Below are positions 18,997 through 27,702 of a DNA stretch of 52,048 nucleotides, piece after piece (the first letter of the stretch is position 1; every line of letters starts with the position of its first letter). The notes beneath the pieces are model-generated. The model ran no database searches and was not told the DNA's origin. It saw only the letters and a list, made by a program, of their open reading frames with translations. The position numbers were made by a program, and so were the translations under genes. The DNA comes from Patescibacteria group bacterium. GTDB taxonomy: Bacteria; Patescibacteriota; Gracilibacteria; Peribacterales; Peribacteraceae. The stretch spans positions 1 to 52,048 of the forward strand of contig JAHISE010000123.1 in the NCBI GenBank assembly GCA_018818235.1. Direction: 5' to 3'.

Positions 18997-19024
18997 TTGA
19001 AATATTTGATAAATAGTGTATAAT
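18997..19024 (+). promoter_or_regulatory. promoter of the 726-aa Cys-rich protein
   Basis: TTGAAA (18997-19002), 16-nt spacer, TATAAT (19019-19024). Transcription should start near 19031, about 25 nt before the ATG at 19056. No Shine-Dalgarno precedes the ATG. Confidence 0.7.
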
Positions 19025-19055
19025 ATTACTAGAAAACCAATAACAAATATCAGTT

Positions 19056-21236
19056 ATGAAAAAATTATCTTTAAAAAGACTGTCAGTTTACATTCTTGCA
19101 ATTGTGGCATTGATAATTGCGATTAATTCATTCGATTTGACAGGTGCTGTTATAAAACAAAAAAGATGCCGGGGGGATGAGTGTAAAAAAGGAAGTGCAA
19201 ACGTAAGGATTGTTGATATTGGAAGTATTACTATAACTGATGACCTAAAAAGAATCATGTTAAATCTGGACCGGTACCCCAGTGTTCCGGTTGCCGGACG
19301 TTGTCAGATAAAAGACAACGATGGAAATGTACTAAAGACTGTCGGGAGGAGTGCGATTCAGACTTCTACACTCTCCATCGATTGGGGGCTAAAAGATTTT
19401 ATAACAGGCAATGGTGTAAAAGCATACAAAGCCAGTTGTTATGTTTGCCCGCAGGATGCAAAAGACAAAGATGATTGCGGATCTCTTTACACGCATTCTT
19501 TCTCCTACGATTCGAACAGAGATTTATGGCAACCCAATTGTGGGGATAAGCGGCTAGATGAAAACGAGGAGTGTGACGATGGAGGCAACGAGAACGGAGA
19601 TGGGTGTAATGAGTATTGTGAGATAGAGCAGGGTGATAAGGATATAGACAAAGACAAAGATAAAGGTGCAGATTCAGACAGTGACTCGGATACCTATTTA
19701 GATACAGATTCAGATAGCTATACTGACATAGACAAAGATCCTGATTCAGATTTTGATAGCGATGATAACACACCATCTTCGATCTGTGGGGATGGCATTA
19801 TAACATCTTCGGTTGGAGAAAATTGTGACGATAAGAATACTCAAATTGATGACGGTTGTGACTCTGATTGCAAGAAAGAAATAGGTTGGAAGTGCAAAGG
19901 GGAACCTTCGGTATGCGAAATGCTTATACCTATGGGAGATGTTTCTACTTGGCTCAGCACAGGTGACGAAGATGGTATCCATGACGATCTTCCGTTGTCT
20001 TCACCAATATCCGGAGGTGATAGTGACTCAGATAGCGATTTAGATACTGACACTGATTTAGATACAGATGATCTTCCTGATGATCTTCCGCTACCCCCAC
20101 CGATAAAGAGTGCACAGTGTGATGAATGTACAAGTTGTGGAGGAGGATTGTTTGACCAATGTGAAGAGGACGAATGTTTAGCACTTGGCGATTGCATATT
20201 CTCAGATATTTTCTTTGGAGGATTTTGTGACCCGAATCCAAGTGTTTGTTCCGATGGAGGTGGCGCGACTCCTATTAGTACAGGTGATGACGATGACTTG
20301 CCCTTGGAAATACAGGACATAATACAAGGTTTGCCAACTATTAACACCAAAGGTACACAGACTCCGCTCAGTACAGATGATGACGATGACTTGCCTTTGG
20401 AAATACAGGATATAATACAAGGTTTGCCAACTATTGACACAACTACTTCTACTCCTACAACTTCTACAACCACAATCACAACTACTTCACCAACACAAAC
20501 AACAACTCCTACTTCCAACAGTTGCAATTTTGATTCATGTGATCAGTGCGGAGGAGGAACGCTTGATAATTGTACGGAGAGCGATTGCACAGGGCGTGGA
20601 GATTGTGTATTTATGGATATTTTCTTCGGAGGACTTTGTGGACCTGACCCCGATTGTACGGAAGATTCCGGAACCGGAGGTGGAGGTGGGACCGGTGGCG
20701 GAGCCACGGGAGGCGGAACTTCTGGTGGTGGAAGTACAGGTGGTGGAAGCACAAGCGGTGGAGACGGTGGACCAGATGATTTCAATTTTAATGATATATT
20801 CGGTCCCGAAGATGATTATAATCAGCAGCCATTCAATGGAGTTTCCCCTGCAGTAAGAAGTACCTCAGTTTCTCCTTCTTCGGCACCTTCGGCCACAAGG
20901 CGTAGTTCAGCTCCATCCGCATCTCCGGCGGGTCCGGTATGTGGAAATGGAATTAAAGAATCAGGTGAGGGTTGTGATGATGGAAACGCAAGAAGCGGAG
21001 ACGGATGCAATGTGGCATGCAAAAACGAAACCGCTATTGTCTCTTGCGGAGACAATATAATTTCCGTCGGTGAAGATTGTGATGACGGCAATCTTAAGAA
21101 CGGTGACGGATGCAGTTCCAAGTGTAAAAAAGAGGCAGTAGAATCTTCTTCCGCCTTGCCTCAAGGTGAAGGCGGGTTGTTCTTACCTCAGGATGTTGCT
21201 ATCCCGGAGGGGGCGGTTAGACCGCAGCAGCGATAA
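19056..21236 (+). CDS. secreted Cys-rich DUF4215 protein with Asp/Ser and Gly linkers
   Basis: 726 aa with an N-terminal signal or anchor helix (residues about 9-31). It lacks the N-terminal domain of the four minus-strand paralogues; residues about 35-165 are a different Cys-containing domain I do not recognise. Then come a DUF4215 module (EECDDGGNENGDGC), an acidic (SD)n-type linker, a second module ending EIGWKCKGEPSVCEMLIP (nearly the same as in two paralogues), two copies of a Cys module ending in GDC-x2-xDIFFGG-C, a Thr-rich and a Gly-rich linker, and two C-terminal DUF4215 modules. Acidic SD linkers may bind calcium. It is transcribed away from the four-paralogue block and likely belongs to the same surface programme. 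Function unknown. Confidence 0.82.
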   Translation: MKKLSLKRLSVYILAIVALIIAINSFDLTGAVIKQKRCRGDECKKGSANVRIVDIGSITITDDLKRIMLNLDRYPSVPVAGRCQIKDNDGNVLKTVGRSAIQTSTLSIDWGLKDFITGNGVKAYKASCYVCPQDAKDKDDCGSLYTHSFSYDSNRDLWQPNCGDKRLDENEECDDGGNENGDGCNEYCEIEQGDKDIDKDKDKGADSDSDSDTYLDTDSDSYTDIDKDPDSDFDSDDNTPSSICGDGIITSSVGENCDDKNTQIDDGCDSDCKKEIGWKCKGEPSVCEMLIPMGDVSTWLSTGDEDGIHDDLPLSSPISGGDSDSDSDLDTDTDLDTDDLPDDLPLPPPIKSAQCDECTSCGGGLFDQCEEDECLALGDCIFSDIFFGGFCDPNPSVCSDGGGATPISTGDDDDLPLEIQDIIQGLPTINTKGTQTPLSTDDDDDLPLEIQDIIQGLPTIDTTTSTPTTSTTTITTTSPTQTTTPTSNSCNFDSCDQCGGGTLDNCTESDCTGRGDCVFMDIFFGGLCGPDPDCTEDSGTGGGGGTGGGATGGGTSGGGSTGGGSTSGGDGGPDDFNFNDIFGPEDDYNQQPFNGVSPAVRSTSVSPSSAPSATRRSSAPSASPAGPVCGNGIKESGEGCDDGNARSGDGCNVACKNETAIVSCGDNIISVGEDCDDGNLKNGDGCSSKCKKEAVESSSALPQGEGGLFLPQDVAIPEGAVRPQQR
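20278..20436 (+). repeat. intragenic direct repeat, 93-nt period
   Basis: About 66 nt at 20278-20345 recurs at 20371-20436, in frame (31 codons apart), encoding two copies of a DDDDLPLEIQDIIQGLPTI segment. Only a few bases differ, so the duplication looks recent. Confidence 0.75.
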
Positions 21237-21261
21237 TTTTGGTTGATTGTGGTTTAACAGA

Positions 21262-21352
21262 TGTAGTCGGAGATTCGTTGCTCGTTTACTCGTTATTCGT
21301 TTATCTGTGGCGAACCAGATTATTAACGAACAACTAGCAACGAGCAAACCAG
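21262..21352. repeat. inverted-repeat intergenic element between convergent genes
   Basis: TTGCTCGTTT near 21280 is mirrored by AACGAGCAA near 21338, with more pairing between GTTATTCGTTTATCTG and CAGATTATTAACGAAC. It fills the gap between the convergent surface-protein gene and purH and may act as a bidirectional terminator. The composition resembles the CTAGT-rich hairpins at 30.7, 32.8 and 33.5 kb. Confidence 0.5.
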
Positions 21353-21361
21353 AAACGTATT

Positions 21362-22873
21362 TTAGTGTCTAAACCCCCTCACCCCAGTCATCACCATTCC
21401 AATCCCCAGCTCATTTGCTTTTGTGATTACTTCTTCATCTCTGATCGAACCTCCGGGTTGTATGATCGCTGCAATTCCATTCTTTGCGGCTTCTTCCACG
21501 CTGTCGGGGAATGGGAAGAACGCATCGCTTGCCATTACTGCTCCCTTTGCTCTCTCCCCTGCTCGCCGAGCTGCAATGATTGTTGAATCAACACGACTAG
21601 TTTGTCCGCATCCGATCCCCACACTCACCAAATCTTTTGCAAAAACAATCGCATTACTTTTCGCGTGCTTAACAACTTTCCATGCAAAGAGGAGATCTTC
21701 GATCTGTTCATCAGTTGGTTTGGTTTCGGTGGCTACAGTCAGATCATCTTTGGTTACAATTTTTGTGTCTTGATTCTGAACCAGCATTCCCCCAAGAGAA
21801 GATCTGAAAGTAACCGCATCTTCATCCGGACATTGGTGTTCTATTGCGCGGATATTCGGACGCTTTTCTGCGAGGAATTCAAGGACACCATCTTCATATC
21901 CCGGTGCGATTATTACTTCGGTAAAGATTTTCTGCTCAATAATCTTGTCAATGATATTCTTTGTACATGGCCTGTTTAAGGCAACAATTACTCCGAAGGC
22001 AGAAAGGCGATCGGCATCGTAACTTCTTTGGAAAGCTTCTGCAATATCATCATTGACCGCCACACCGCAAGGGCTTGCGTGTTTAATGCATGCGCAAGAC
22101 GGTCTTTCAAATTCGCAAACCAGATTAAGCGCACCATCGGCATCCAAAATATTCAGGTAACTCATTTCTTTCCCCTGATGTAATTTCCATCTGGGCTTAT
22201 CTGATCCGTAAATATCGTAATATGTTCCCCATTGATGAGGATTCTCACCGTACCTCAGAACAGTTTTATTTGTCAGAAGAACTCCGGTGTGTGTTCCACC
22301 CGAAAGCGTTTGAGTAATTGCGGTGTCGTAAGCTGCAGTTCGAAGGAAAACTTTTCGTGCCAACTCACCTCTAAGTTCCGTTGAAGTTTCTCCGTTGTCT
22401 TTCAACTCATAAACCACCCGATCGTAATCACCAATGTCACAAATCACGGTTACATGATCTGCATTCTTTGCAGCAGCCCTTAGTAAACTCGGACCTCCGA
22501 TATCAATCTGTTCTACAAGTTCTTCTTGGGATACTCCTTCCTTCCTTGCAGTCTCCTCAAATGGATACAGATTCACAACCACCAGATCAATAGATTCAAT
22601 TCCAAGTTCTTTAGCCTGGGCTTCATCTTCACTGTTTCCACGGCGGAATAACAGTCCTCCGAATATGAGTGGGTGTAGAGTTTTAAGTCTTCCTCCAAAA
22701 CATTCGGGAAACTTGGTAATTTCTTCCACGGGAGTTACGGCAATATTGGCTTCCTTAAGGGCTTTTTCTGTCCCTCCTGTTGAAATTATCTCGTAATCGA
22801 GGTCAACAAGAGATGCTGCAAATGTGGTTAAGTTGGTTTTATCGGAAACGGAAATAAGAGCGCGCTTTTTCAT
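21362..22873 (-). CDS. purH: bifunctional AICAR transformylase / IMP cyclohydrolase PurH
   Basis: Catalyses the last two steps of de novo IMP synthesis: formylation of AICAR with 10-formyl-THF, then ring closure. 503 aa from the ATG at 22873, slightly short for the family. The N-terminal MGS-like cyclohydrolase domain starts KRALISVSDKT and has STGGTEKAL and GGRLKTLHP; the transformylase domain carries the hallmark RYGENPHQ and the catalytic KHASPCGVA, and the protein ends MTGVRGFRH. A TTG two codons upstream is possible but the ATG is more likely. No Shine-Dalgarno. No other purine gene is in the window, so it stands alone here. Confidence 0.97.
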   Translation of the reverse strand: MKKRALISVSDKTNLTTFAASLVDLDYEIISTGGTEKALKEANIAVTPVEEITKFPECFGGRLKTLHPLIFGGLLFRRGNSEDEAQAKELGIESIDLVVVNLYPFEETARKEGVSQEELVEQIDIGGPSLLRAAAKNADHVTVICDIGDYDRVVYELKDNGETSTELRGELARKVFLRTAAYDTAITQTLSGGTHTGVLLTNKTVLRYGENPHQWGTYYDIYGSDKPRWKLHQGKEMSYLNILDADGALNLVCEFERPSCACIKHASPCGVAVNDDIAEAFQRSYDADRLSAFGVIVALNRPCTKNIIDKIIEQKIFTEVIIAPGYEDGVLEFLAEKRPNIRAIEHQCPDEDAVTFRSSLGGMLVQNQDTKIVTKDDLTVATETKPTDEQIEDLLFAWKVVKHAKSNAIVFAKDLVSVGIGCGQTSRVDSTIIAARRAGERAKGAVMASDAFFPFPDSVEEAAKNGIAAIIQPGGSIRDEEVITKANELGIGMVMTGVRGFRH

Positions 22874-22933
22874 AGACAAGATTTAGTTTAGCGCAATTTT
22901 TGTGGATTGCGTGTGAAATCTTAGCTTTTTATC

Positions 22934-23215
22934 TGACCTCCGCGCATAGGCGTGCTGCCCTCTCAAAGTCCGATCTCACCCCTTGGCCAGCTCTTCAATT
23001 GACCTCTCCTCCCGCCCCCCTCTCCCGAGTCTTTCCCCCTGCGCATCTGGCACGCCGGCCCCTCTCCCGAGTCTCTCCCTCTCCCCCGGCCCCTCTCCCG
23101 ATGGGAGAGGGGAGCTCTGCTATTGGAGAAATCAAAGTTTGTTATCTCTTTTTGCAGAGTTCCCCTCTCCTCCTCAGAGGAGAGGGGCCGGGGGTGAGGT
23201 CGGATAAGGATTTGA
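22934..23215. repeat. C/G-rich palindromic repeat cluster, CCCCTCTCC family
   Basis: Several head-to-head copies of a C-rich element, including the hairpin CCCCTCTCCCGATGGGAGAG (from 23093) and CCCCTCTCCTCCTCAGAGGA (from 23162), separated by an AGCTCTGCTATTGGAGAAAT stretch. The same family fills 34366-34760. It is noncoding and more GC-rich than the surroundings; any ORFs across it are artefacts. Confidence 0.8.
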
Positions 23216-23284
23216 CTTACAAATACCGTTATTAGTGTTTCATTTATATATTTTCTCCAGCAAAGTATCGGATGAACCCTTTTA

Positions 23285-23386
23285 GGGAAGCTATGAAAAA
23301 CACATGAAACGTAGCAGCGATTCGAAAATCACTGTGCTGTACGGCGGTTTTCGAACCGCCGCTACGAGTTTTTCAGAGCTTCCTTA
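23285..23386. repeat. long imperfect hairpin upstream of the receiver gene
   Basis: GGAAGCTATGAAAAAC near 23287 pairs with GTTTTTCAGAGCTTCC near 23368; inside it GTAGC pairs with GCTAC, and a perfect 8-bp stem with a TTCG loop (CGGCGGTT/AACCGCCG, 23342-23361) is followed by T5. On the plus strand this resembles an intrinsic terminator, but the nested arms suggest a miniature repeat. Confidence 0.6.
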
Positions 23387-23522
23387 GCTTATATGATTAT
23401 TAATCAATAATATGTAAATTTACACAAGCCCTCAGATCTATCAAAAATGCCACTTTTCTGCTAAAATTAGAGGATTAACCTGTAATGAGGTAATCGAATT
23501 ATTGAATCTCATATCAATACAA

Positions 23523-24074
23523 ATGCCCGAAGATAAGCCCATAAAAACAAAGGCAGATCCTACCACTCAGCAGCACCCGTCCCCGGGTGCGGGGAAAGAG
23601 GAATCAACCTCCGCCAAGGCTACGGTCGACAAGAAGGAGGTATCAGCCTCCGCTGAAGCTATGGTCGACAAGAAGGAGACCGCCGAACCGGAGAAATCAT
23701 CGGGTGGATCCTCGGGCAAAAAGAAGGTGTTGATTGTGGAAGACGAAAAGCCATTGGCACATGCTTTGGAACTTAAACTTTCACACGAAGGTTTCGAGAC
23801 TCAGATAGTAAGCGATGGTGCTCAGGCTTTGGAGAAGGCAAAAGAATTTAAACCGGATATTATCCTTTTAGATTTAATTATGCCTTGTATGGATGGTTTT
23901 ACATTTCTTGAAGAACTAAAAAAAGAAGGAGCAAAGACTGCGGTGATAGTACTATCAAATCTTGGTCAGGACGAAGATCGTAAGCGTGCGGAGGAATATG
24001 GGGTTAAGGGTTATTTTGTAAAAGCAAATACTCCCATTTCTGACATTGTTAAACAGGTAAAAGCTGCAATTTAG
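23523..24074 (+). CDS. stand-alone response-regulator receiver protein
   Basis: 183 aa from the ATG at 23523 (a TTG seven codons upstream is less likely). Residues 1-65 are a low-complexity linker built largely from a DNA repeat (see 23604-23678). Residues about 67-183 are a CheY-type receiver: VLIVEDE with the acidic pair, phospho-acceptor Asp in IILLDLIMPCMDG, VLSN with the switch Ser, and Lys in GYFVKAN. No output domain is present. It lies 4 nt upstream of pilB, so it probably controls pilus assembly or motility through protein contact, perhaps as partner of the histidine kinase at 34892-37099; that pairing is inference. Confidence 0.9.
   Translation: MPEDKPIKTKADPTTQQHPSPGAGKEESTSAKATVDKKEVSASAEAMVDKKETAEPEKSSGGSSGKKKVLIVEDEKPLAHALELKLSHEGFETQIVSDGAQALEKAKEFKPDIILLDLIMPCMDGFTFLEELKKEGAKTAVIVLSNLGQDEDRKRAEEYGVKGYFVKANTPISDIVKQVKAAI
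23604..23678 (+). repeat. in-frame micro-repeat, CCTCCGCCAAGGCTACGG type
   Basis: Two tandem copies (23604-23639 and 23643-23678) of a 36-nt unit containing CCTCCGCCAAGGCTACGG and GTCGACAAGAAGGAG, read as SAKATVDKKE-like peptide. Further copies lie in pilB at 24549-24583, 24608-24650 (diverged) and 26112-26160. Confidence 0.75.
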
Positions 24075-24078
24075 ATCT

Positions 24079-26208
24079 ATGCCATTAACTGATGACGCCA
24101 TCGGCACAATACTTCTGGAGCAAAGCTATGTCTCTGAAGAAGAATTAAAAAAAGCTTTGGAGAGATCAAAGGAAACAAAAGCTTCTCTGCTAAATATCCT
24201 GATGGATCAGGGACTTCTGACTCAACAGCTGTTCGAAAGTGCGCTTGCGGAGCATTACAAACTTGCATTTTATGACGTTCAGACCAATCCCCCTCCTTCC
24301 AATACCATCACGCTATTACCGGAGGAAATTGCTCGTGCTTATTCAGTCATAGTTGTTAAGAAAGAAGGAAGCAATATAACTGTTGCAACGTCAGATCCAA
24401 GTAATGAAACTTTGGAAGAGGCTATTAGGTTGAATCTTGAGCAAGAGGAAGCGGTGATTCCAGAGGGGGAAGAATCAGAGCCTGTGGAAGACGAAGGGGC
24501 TATAGATAAGGACATCGGACAGCGGACAGCGGACAGCGGGGAGGAGGCATCAGCCTCCGCCAAGGCTACGACCGACAAGAAAGATGATACAGAAGGTCGG
24601 GAAGGTTCCACCTCCGCTCCTGATGGAGCTACGGCGGACAGGCAGGAAAGTCAGGAAGGTTCGAAGGAAAAGGATGAATCAGAGTCCGATAATAAGCCAA
24701 CAGCAACCAAAGCAGAACCAGAGCAGGGATACCTCCCTGTGGAAGACAAAAAAAAGAAATCAAAAGGTTTTAGTTTTAGTTTTGGAAAAAAGAAACCAGA
24801 AAAAGCCGAACGTAAAAAGTTTACTGGTGAAATCACGTTCGTGTATTGCCCAAAAGCCAGCATTGATTCAATCTTTAAACATTATCAGAAACCACTTGCA
24901 ACGCGGTTTCAGCAAATTATCGATCAGGAACAAAAAGTAGCACCGGAAATTCTGGAAGAAATCTTGGATGATGCGATTCAACTTCGTGCTTCCGATATTC
25001 ACTTCGAGCCACAGGAAAAAATTGTAATAGTACGTTTTCGTGTGGACGGAGTTATGCACGAGGCGGGTCGTATCCCAAAAGAACATTACGAAGGGGTATT
25101 AAATAGAATCAAAATTGACGGAAATATGAGGATTGATGAACATTTCTCAGCTCAGGATGGTGCGATACGTCATAAAACATCGGTTGGACCAATTGATATC
25201 CGTGTTTCTATTGTTCCGATTGTAGATGGAGAGAAAGTTGTAATGCGTATTCTGGCTGAGTATGTACGTCATTTGACAATGACTGATTTGGGATTCACTC
25301 AAACAAATCAGGAAATTCTTACAAGGGCATCCAACAAACCATTTGGGATGATACTTACTACCGGTCCAACAGGATCAGGGAAATCAACGACGTTGTATGC
25401 ATTGGTAAAAATTCGCAATGCTCCTGATGTAAACATATCAACAATCGAAGATCCGGTTGAATATAAAATTGCCGGAATCAATCATATTCAGGTTAACAAC
25501 AAAGCGGAACTTACATTTGCAAAAGGACTAAGGGCACTTGTTCGTCAGGATCCTGATATCTTGCTTGTTGGTGAAATACGTGATGGGGAAACTGCGGATA
25601 TTTCTGTCAATGCGGCTCTTACTGGCCATCTGCTATTTTCAACTCTTCACGCAAATGATGCGGCAACGGCAATTCCGCGTCTGCTTGACATGGATGTTGA
25701 GCCGTTTCTACTCGCTTCAACTTTGGAAGTAATTATCGGGCAGCGTCTTGTGCGTCGAATATGTCCTCAGTGCAGATACAGTTATTCGGTTCCGGCAGAG
25801 GAATCAAAAAAGCTGTTTCCCGGAGCCGATAAATTCTTCAATGATGCAAAACCTGCGACTCTTTATCGTGGGAAAGGTTGCGAGTCGTGTGGCGATACCG
25901 GTTACAAAGGACGAGTTGGTATCTATGAACTTCTGGAAGTGACTTCCGAAATAGAGGAATTGATAATTGCAAGAGCAAGGAGCACGGAAATCAATAATGT
26001 AGCTCGCAAAAACGGAATGCGATTAATGTTTGAGGATGGTTTTGAAAAAGTTATCACAGGTATGACGACGATCGAGGAACTTGTAAGGGTTGCAGCACCA
26101 CCAGCCGTCGCTTCAGCCTCCGCCAAGGCTACGGCCGACAAGGAAGCTATGGCCGGCAAGCCGGATGTTGTTTTGTCCGCAGTCCCCAAAGAGGAAGATG
26201 AAAAATAA
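24079..26208 (+). CDS. pilB: type IV pilus assembly ATPase PilB
   Basis: Cytoplasmic hexameric ATPase that drives pilin polymerisation (GspE/PilB family). 709 aa. Residues 1-130 are a T2SSE_N/MshEN-like domain; 130-255 are a charged low-complexity linker carrying inserted DNA repeats; about 270-690 are the ATPase core, with Walker A GPTGSGKSTT near residue 430, Walker B RQDPDILLVGEIRD, His-box segment THANDAATAIPRL-like, and the Cys4 zinc site CPQC (about 561) and CESC (about 600). A repeat-derived tail (ASASAKATADKEA) follows. The start is 4 nt after the receiver gene stop, and the end overlaps pilC by 11 nt, indicating one operon. No PilT or PilM-O partners are seen in the window. Confidence 0.95.
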   Translation: MPLTDDAIGTILLEQSYVSEEELKKALERSKETKASLLNILMDQGLLTQQLFESALAEHYKLAFYDVQTNPPPSNTITLLPEEIARAYSVIVVKKEGSNITVATSDPSNETLEEAIRLNLEQEEAVIPEGEESEPVEDEGAIDKDIGQRTADSGEEASASAKATTDKKDDTEGREGSTSAPDGATADRQESQEGSKEKDESESDNKPTATKAEPEQGYLPVEDKKKKSKGFSFSFGKKKPEKAERKKFTGEITFVYCPKASIDSIFKHYQKPLATRFQQIIDQEQKVAPEILEEILDDAIQLRASDIHFEPQEKIVIVRFRVDGVMHEAGRIPKEHYEGVLNRIKIDGNMRIDEHFSAQDGAIRHKTSVGPIDIRVSIVPIVDGEKVVMRILAEYVRHLTMTDLGFTQTNQEILTRASNKPFGMILTTGPTGSGKSTTLYALVKIRNAPDVNISTIEDPVEYKIAGINHIQVNNKAELTFAKGLRALVRQDPDILLVGEIRDGETADISVNAALTGHLLFSTLHANDAATAIPRLLDMDVEPFLLASTLEVIIGQRLVRRICPQCRYSYSVPAEESKKLFPGADKFFNDAKPATLYRGKGCESCGDTGYKGRVGIYELLEVTSEIEELIIARARSTEINNVARKNGMRLMFEDGFEKVITGMTTIEELVRVAAPPAVASASAKATADKEAMAGKPDVVLSAVPKEEDEK
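24549..24665 (+). repeat. repeat-derived linker inside pilB
   Basis: A CCTCCGCCAAGGCTACG unit (24553-24583), a diverged copy (24608-24650) and several GGAAGGT-type units (24590-24603, 24647-24665), preceded by a GGACAGC tandem near 24518-24540. All are in frame and lie in the linker between the N-terminal and ATPase domains, so they are tolerated rather than functional. Confidence 0.7.
26112..26160 (+). repeat. repeat-derived tail inside pilB
   Basis: Another copy of the TCAGCCTCCGCCAAGGCTAC unit, followed by a partial second unit (AGCTATGGCCGGCAAG), at the end of pilB. It encodes a SASAKATADKEA-type tail past the conserved ATPase domain. Confidence 0.7.
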
Positions 26209-27673
26209 GGATGTTGATTTGTCGGCTGCAGTAGGGAAGGAAATGAAAGGCCTGGAGAGTTCGGAAGGAAAGGAAGGTCAGGAAGGTTCGGATAGTACGG
26301 AAGGTAGGGAAGGTTTGCAGGAAAAGAATGCATCTAAGCAGGTGGGAGATAAACTTACGGTATTTCCAAAGGGGGTTGGGGGGCGTGCTCAAGAAGAGGG
26401 AAATGAGGAAAAGGAATTTGCAGCAAAAGCCCCAGTTAACATGTCATCTGTCGAACCTTCCCAACCTAATAAGTCCGAAAACACATTGGCATCAAAAAAA
26501 ACAAAAAAGAACAAAGAGCCCTTCTGGAAAAAATTTGGTAAAAAGAAATCTGTAGATGAGTCAGATAAAAAGAAAAAAAAGCCTGAATCAAAACTAATGG
26601 CAGCTCTCTCTTCCATCAATAATATGGGAATGGGGAAGCAGGTGCACATGTTTGTACAAAGTACTGCAACCATGTTAAATGCGGGGCTACCTCTTCTGGA
26701 AGCTCTAAAGACATTTCAAATGGAAACAAGAAGCAAGCCGATGAAAAAAATGGTCAGTCGTATTATTACAGATGTCGGAAACGGATCTCCGTTTTGGCGT
26801 GCAATGGACAGTCAGCATCTGTTTACACAATATGATATTGCAATGGTGCGCATTGGTGAGGAGGCCGGGAGCCTGGCACAGAATATGGTTTATTTGTCAC
26901 AACAAAGGGAAAAAGACAGATCACTAAGACAACAAGTTAAAATGGCAATGGTGTATCCGACAATAGTAATGGTTATGATGTTTATAATTGTCATGGGGTT
27001 GGGTCTTTTTGTATTGCCCAACCTTGTTCAGGTTTTGTTCTCTTTAAATGTGGAGCTTCCTTTGATGACACGAATTGTAATTTACATAACAAACATATTC
27101 AGTGACTATGGAAAAATCTTTGTGCCTTTGCTTATCTTAGGTTTTATCTTTTTTATTCTTCTTGGAAAATTTACAAGATTCAAAGTTGTTTCGCAGTGGA
27201 TTGTTTTTCATATACCCGGCATTGGTCGGTTAGGGAAAGAAGCTTCCATTGCCAGATTCGGAGTTGTACTCGGTGGACTTCTCCAAGCCGGAGTACCGGT
27301 GGTGGAAGCTTTGACATCACTTGTAAATGTTACGCAAATTGTCGCGCAAAAAAAACTATATGTGGAAATACTTGAGCACATAAAGATCGGTGATTCATTT
27401 CAAGCCTCATTTGAAAAGTGTAATGAAAGCGAGAGAATTCTTTCTGTTTCTGTCCAGCAGTTAATTATCGCGGGTGAAAAGTCAGGATCATTGGCCGAGA
27501 GCTTGCTTCAAATAGCTACCATATATGAAAAAAAGGCATCCGAGACAGCGAAGGCTTTACCTGTAATTCTGGAACCAATTCTACTTCTTTTCATCGGCGG
27601 GCTAGTTGCCGCCATTGCTTTTGCTATTATTGTTCCAATCTATAGCGTCGTTGGAAACATTAGTGGAGCTTAA
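26198..27673 (+). CDS. pilC: type IV pilus inner-membrane platform protein PilC
   Basis: Polytopic platform protein that couples PilB to pilin assembly (GspF/PilC family). 491 aa from the ATG at 26198, chosen because GAGG stands 3 nt upstream and it gives an 11-nt overlap with pilB; upstream codons in this frame are shadow sequence. Residues 1-145 are a charged linker with GGAAGGT-repeat-derived EGKEGQEGS stretches and a Lys-rich segment. Two T2SSF domains follow (about 147-270 and 355-480), each starting with the typical VHMFVQSTATMLNAGLPLLE and ARFGVVLGGLLQAGVPVVEA signatures, with hydrophobic helices near 245-270, 295-325 and 460-490. Confidence 0.94.
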   Translation: MKNKDVDLSAAVGKEMKGLESSEGKEGQEGSDSTEGREGLQEKNASKQVGDKLTVFPKGVGGRAQEEGNEEKEFAAKAPVNMSSVEPSQPNKSENTLASKKTKKNKEPFWKKFGKKKSVDESDKKKKKPESKLMAALSSINNMGMGKQVHMFVQSTATMLNAGLPLLEALKTFQMETRSKPMKKMVSRIITDVGNGSPFWRAMDSQHLFTQYDIAMVRIGEEAGSLAQNMVYLSQQREKDRSLRQQVKMAMVYPTIVMVMMFIIVMGLGLFVLPNLVQVLFSLNVELPLMTRIVIYITNIFSDYGKIFVPLLILGFIFFILLGKFTRFKVVSQWIVFHIPGIGRLGKEASIARFGVVLGGLLQAGVPVVEALTSLVNVTQIVAQKKLYVEILEHIKIGDSFQASFEKCNESERILSVSVQQLIIAGEKSGSLAESLLQIATIYEKKASETAKALPVILEPILLLFIGGLVAAIAFAIIVPIYSVVGNISGA

Positions 27674-27702
27674 AGACGCGCATTTCTATCCCCATCTTAA
27701 TT

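Noticed and set aside
1573..20856. Long ORFs antisense to or in other frames of the Cys-rich genes
   Set aside because: Low-complexity shadows (Ser/His/Pro-rich) produced by the repetitive GATGATGG-type codons of DUF4215 and FG-GAP repeats.
22900..23235. ORFs across the C-rich repeat cluster upstream of the receiver gene (and at 34331-34791)
   Set aside because: Pro/Leu/Ser-rich products reflect the repeat composition; copies in both orientations are open.
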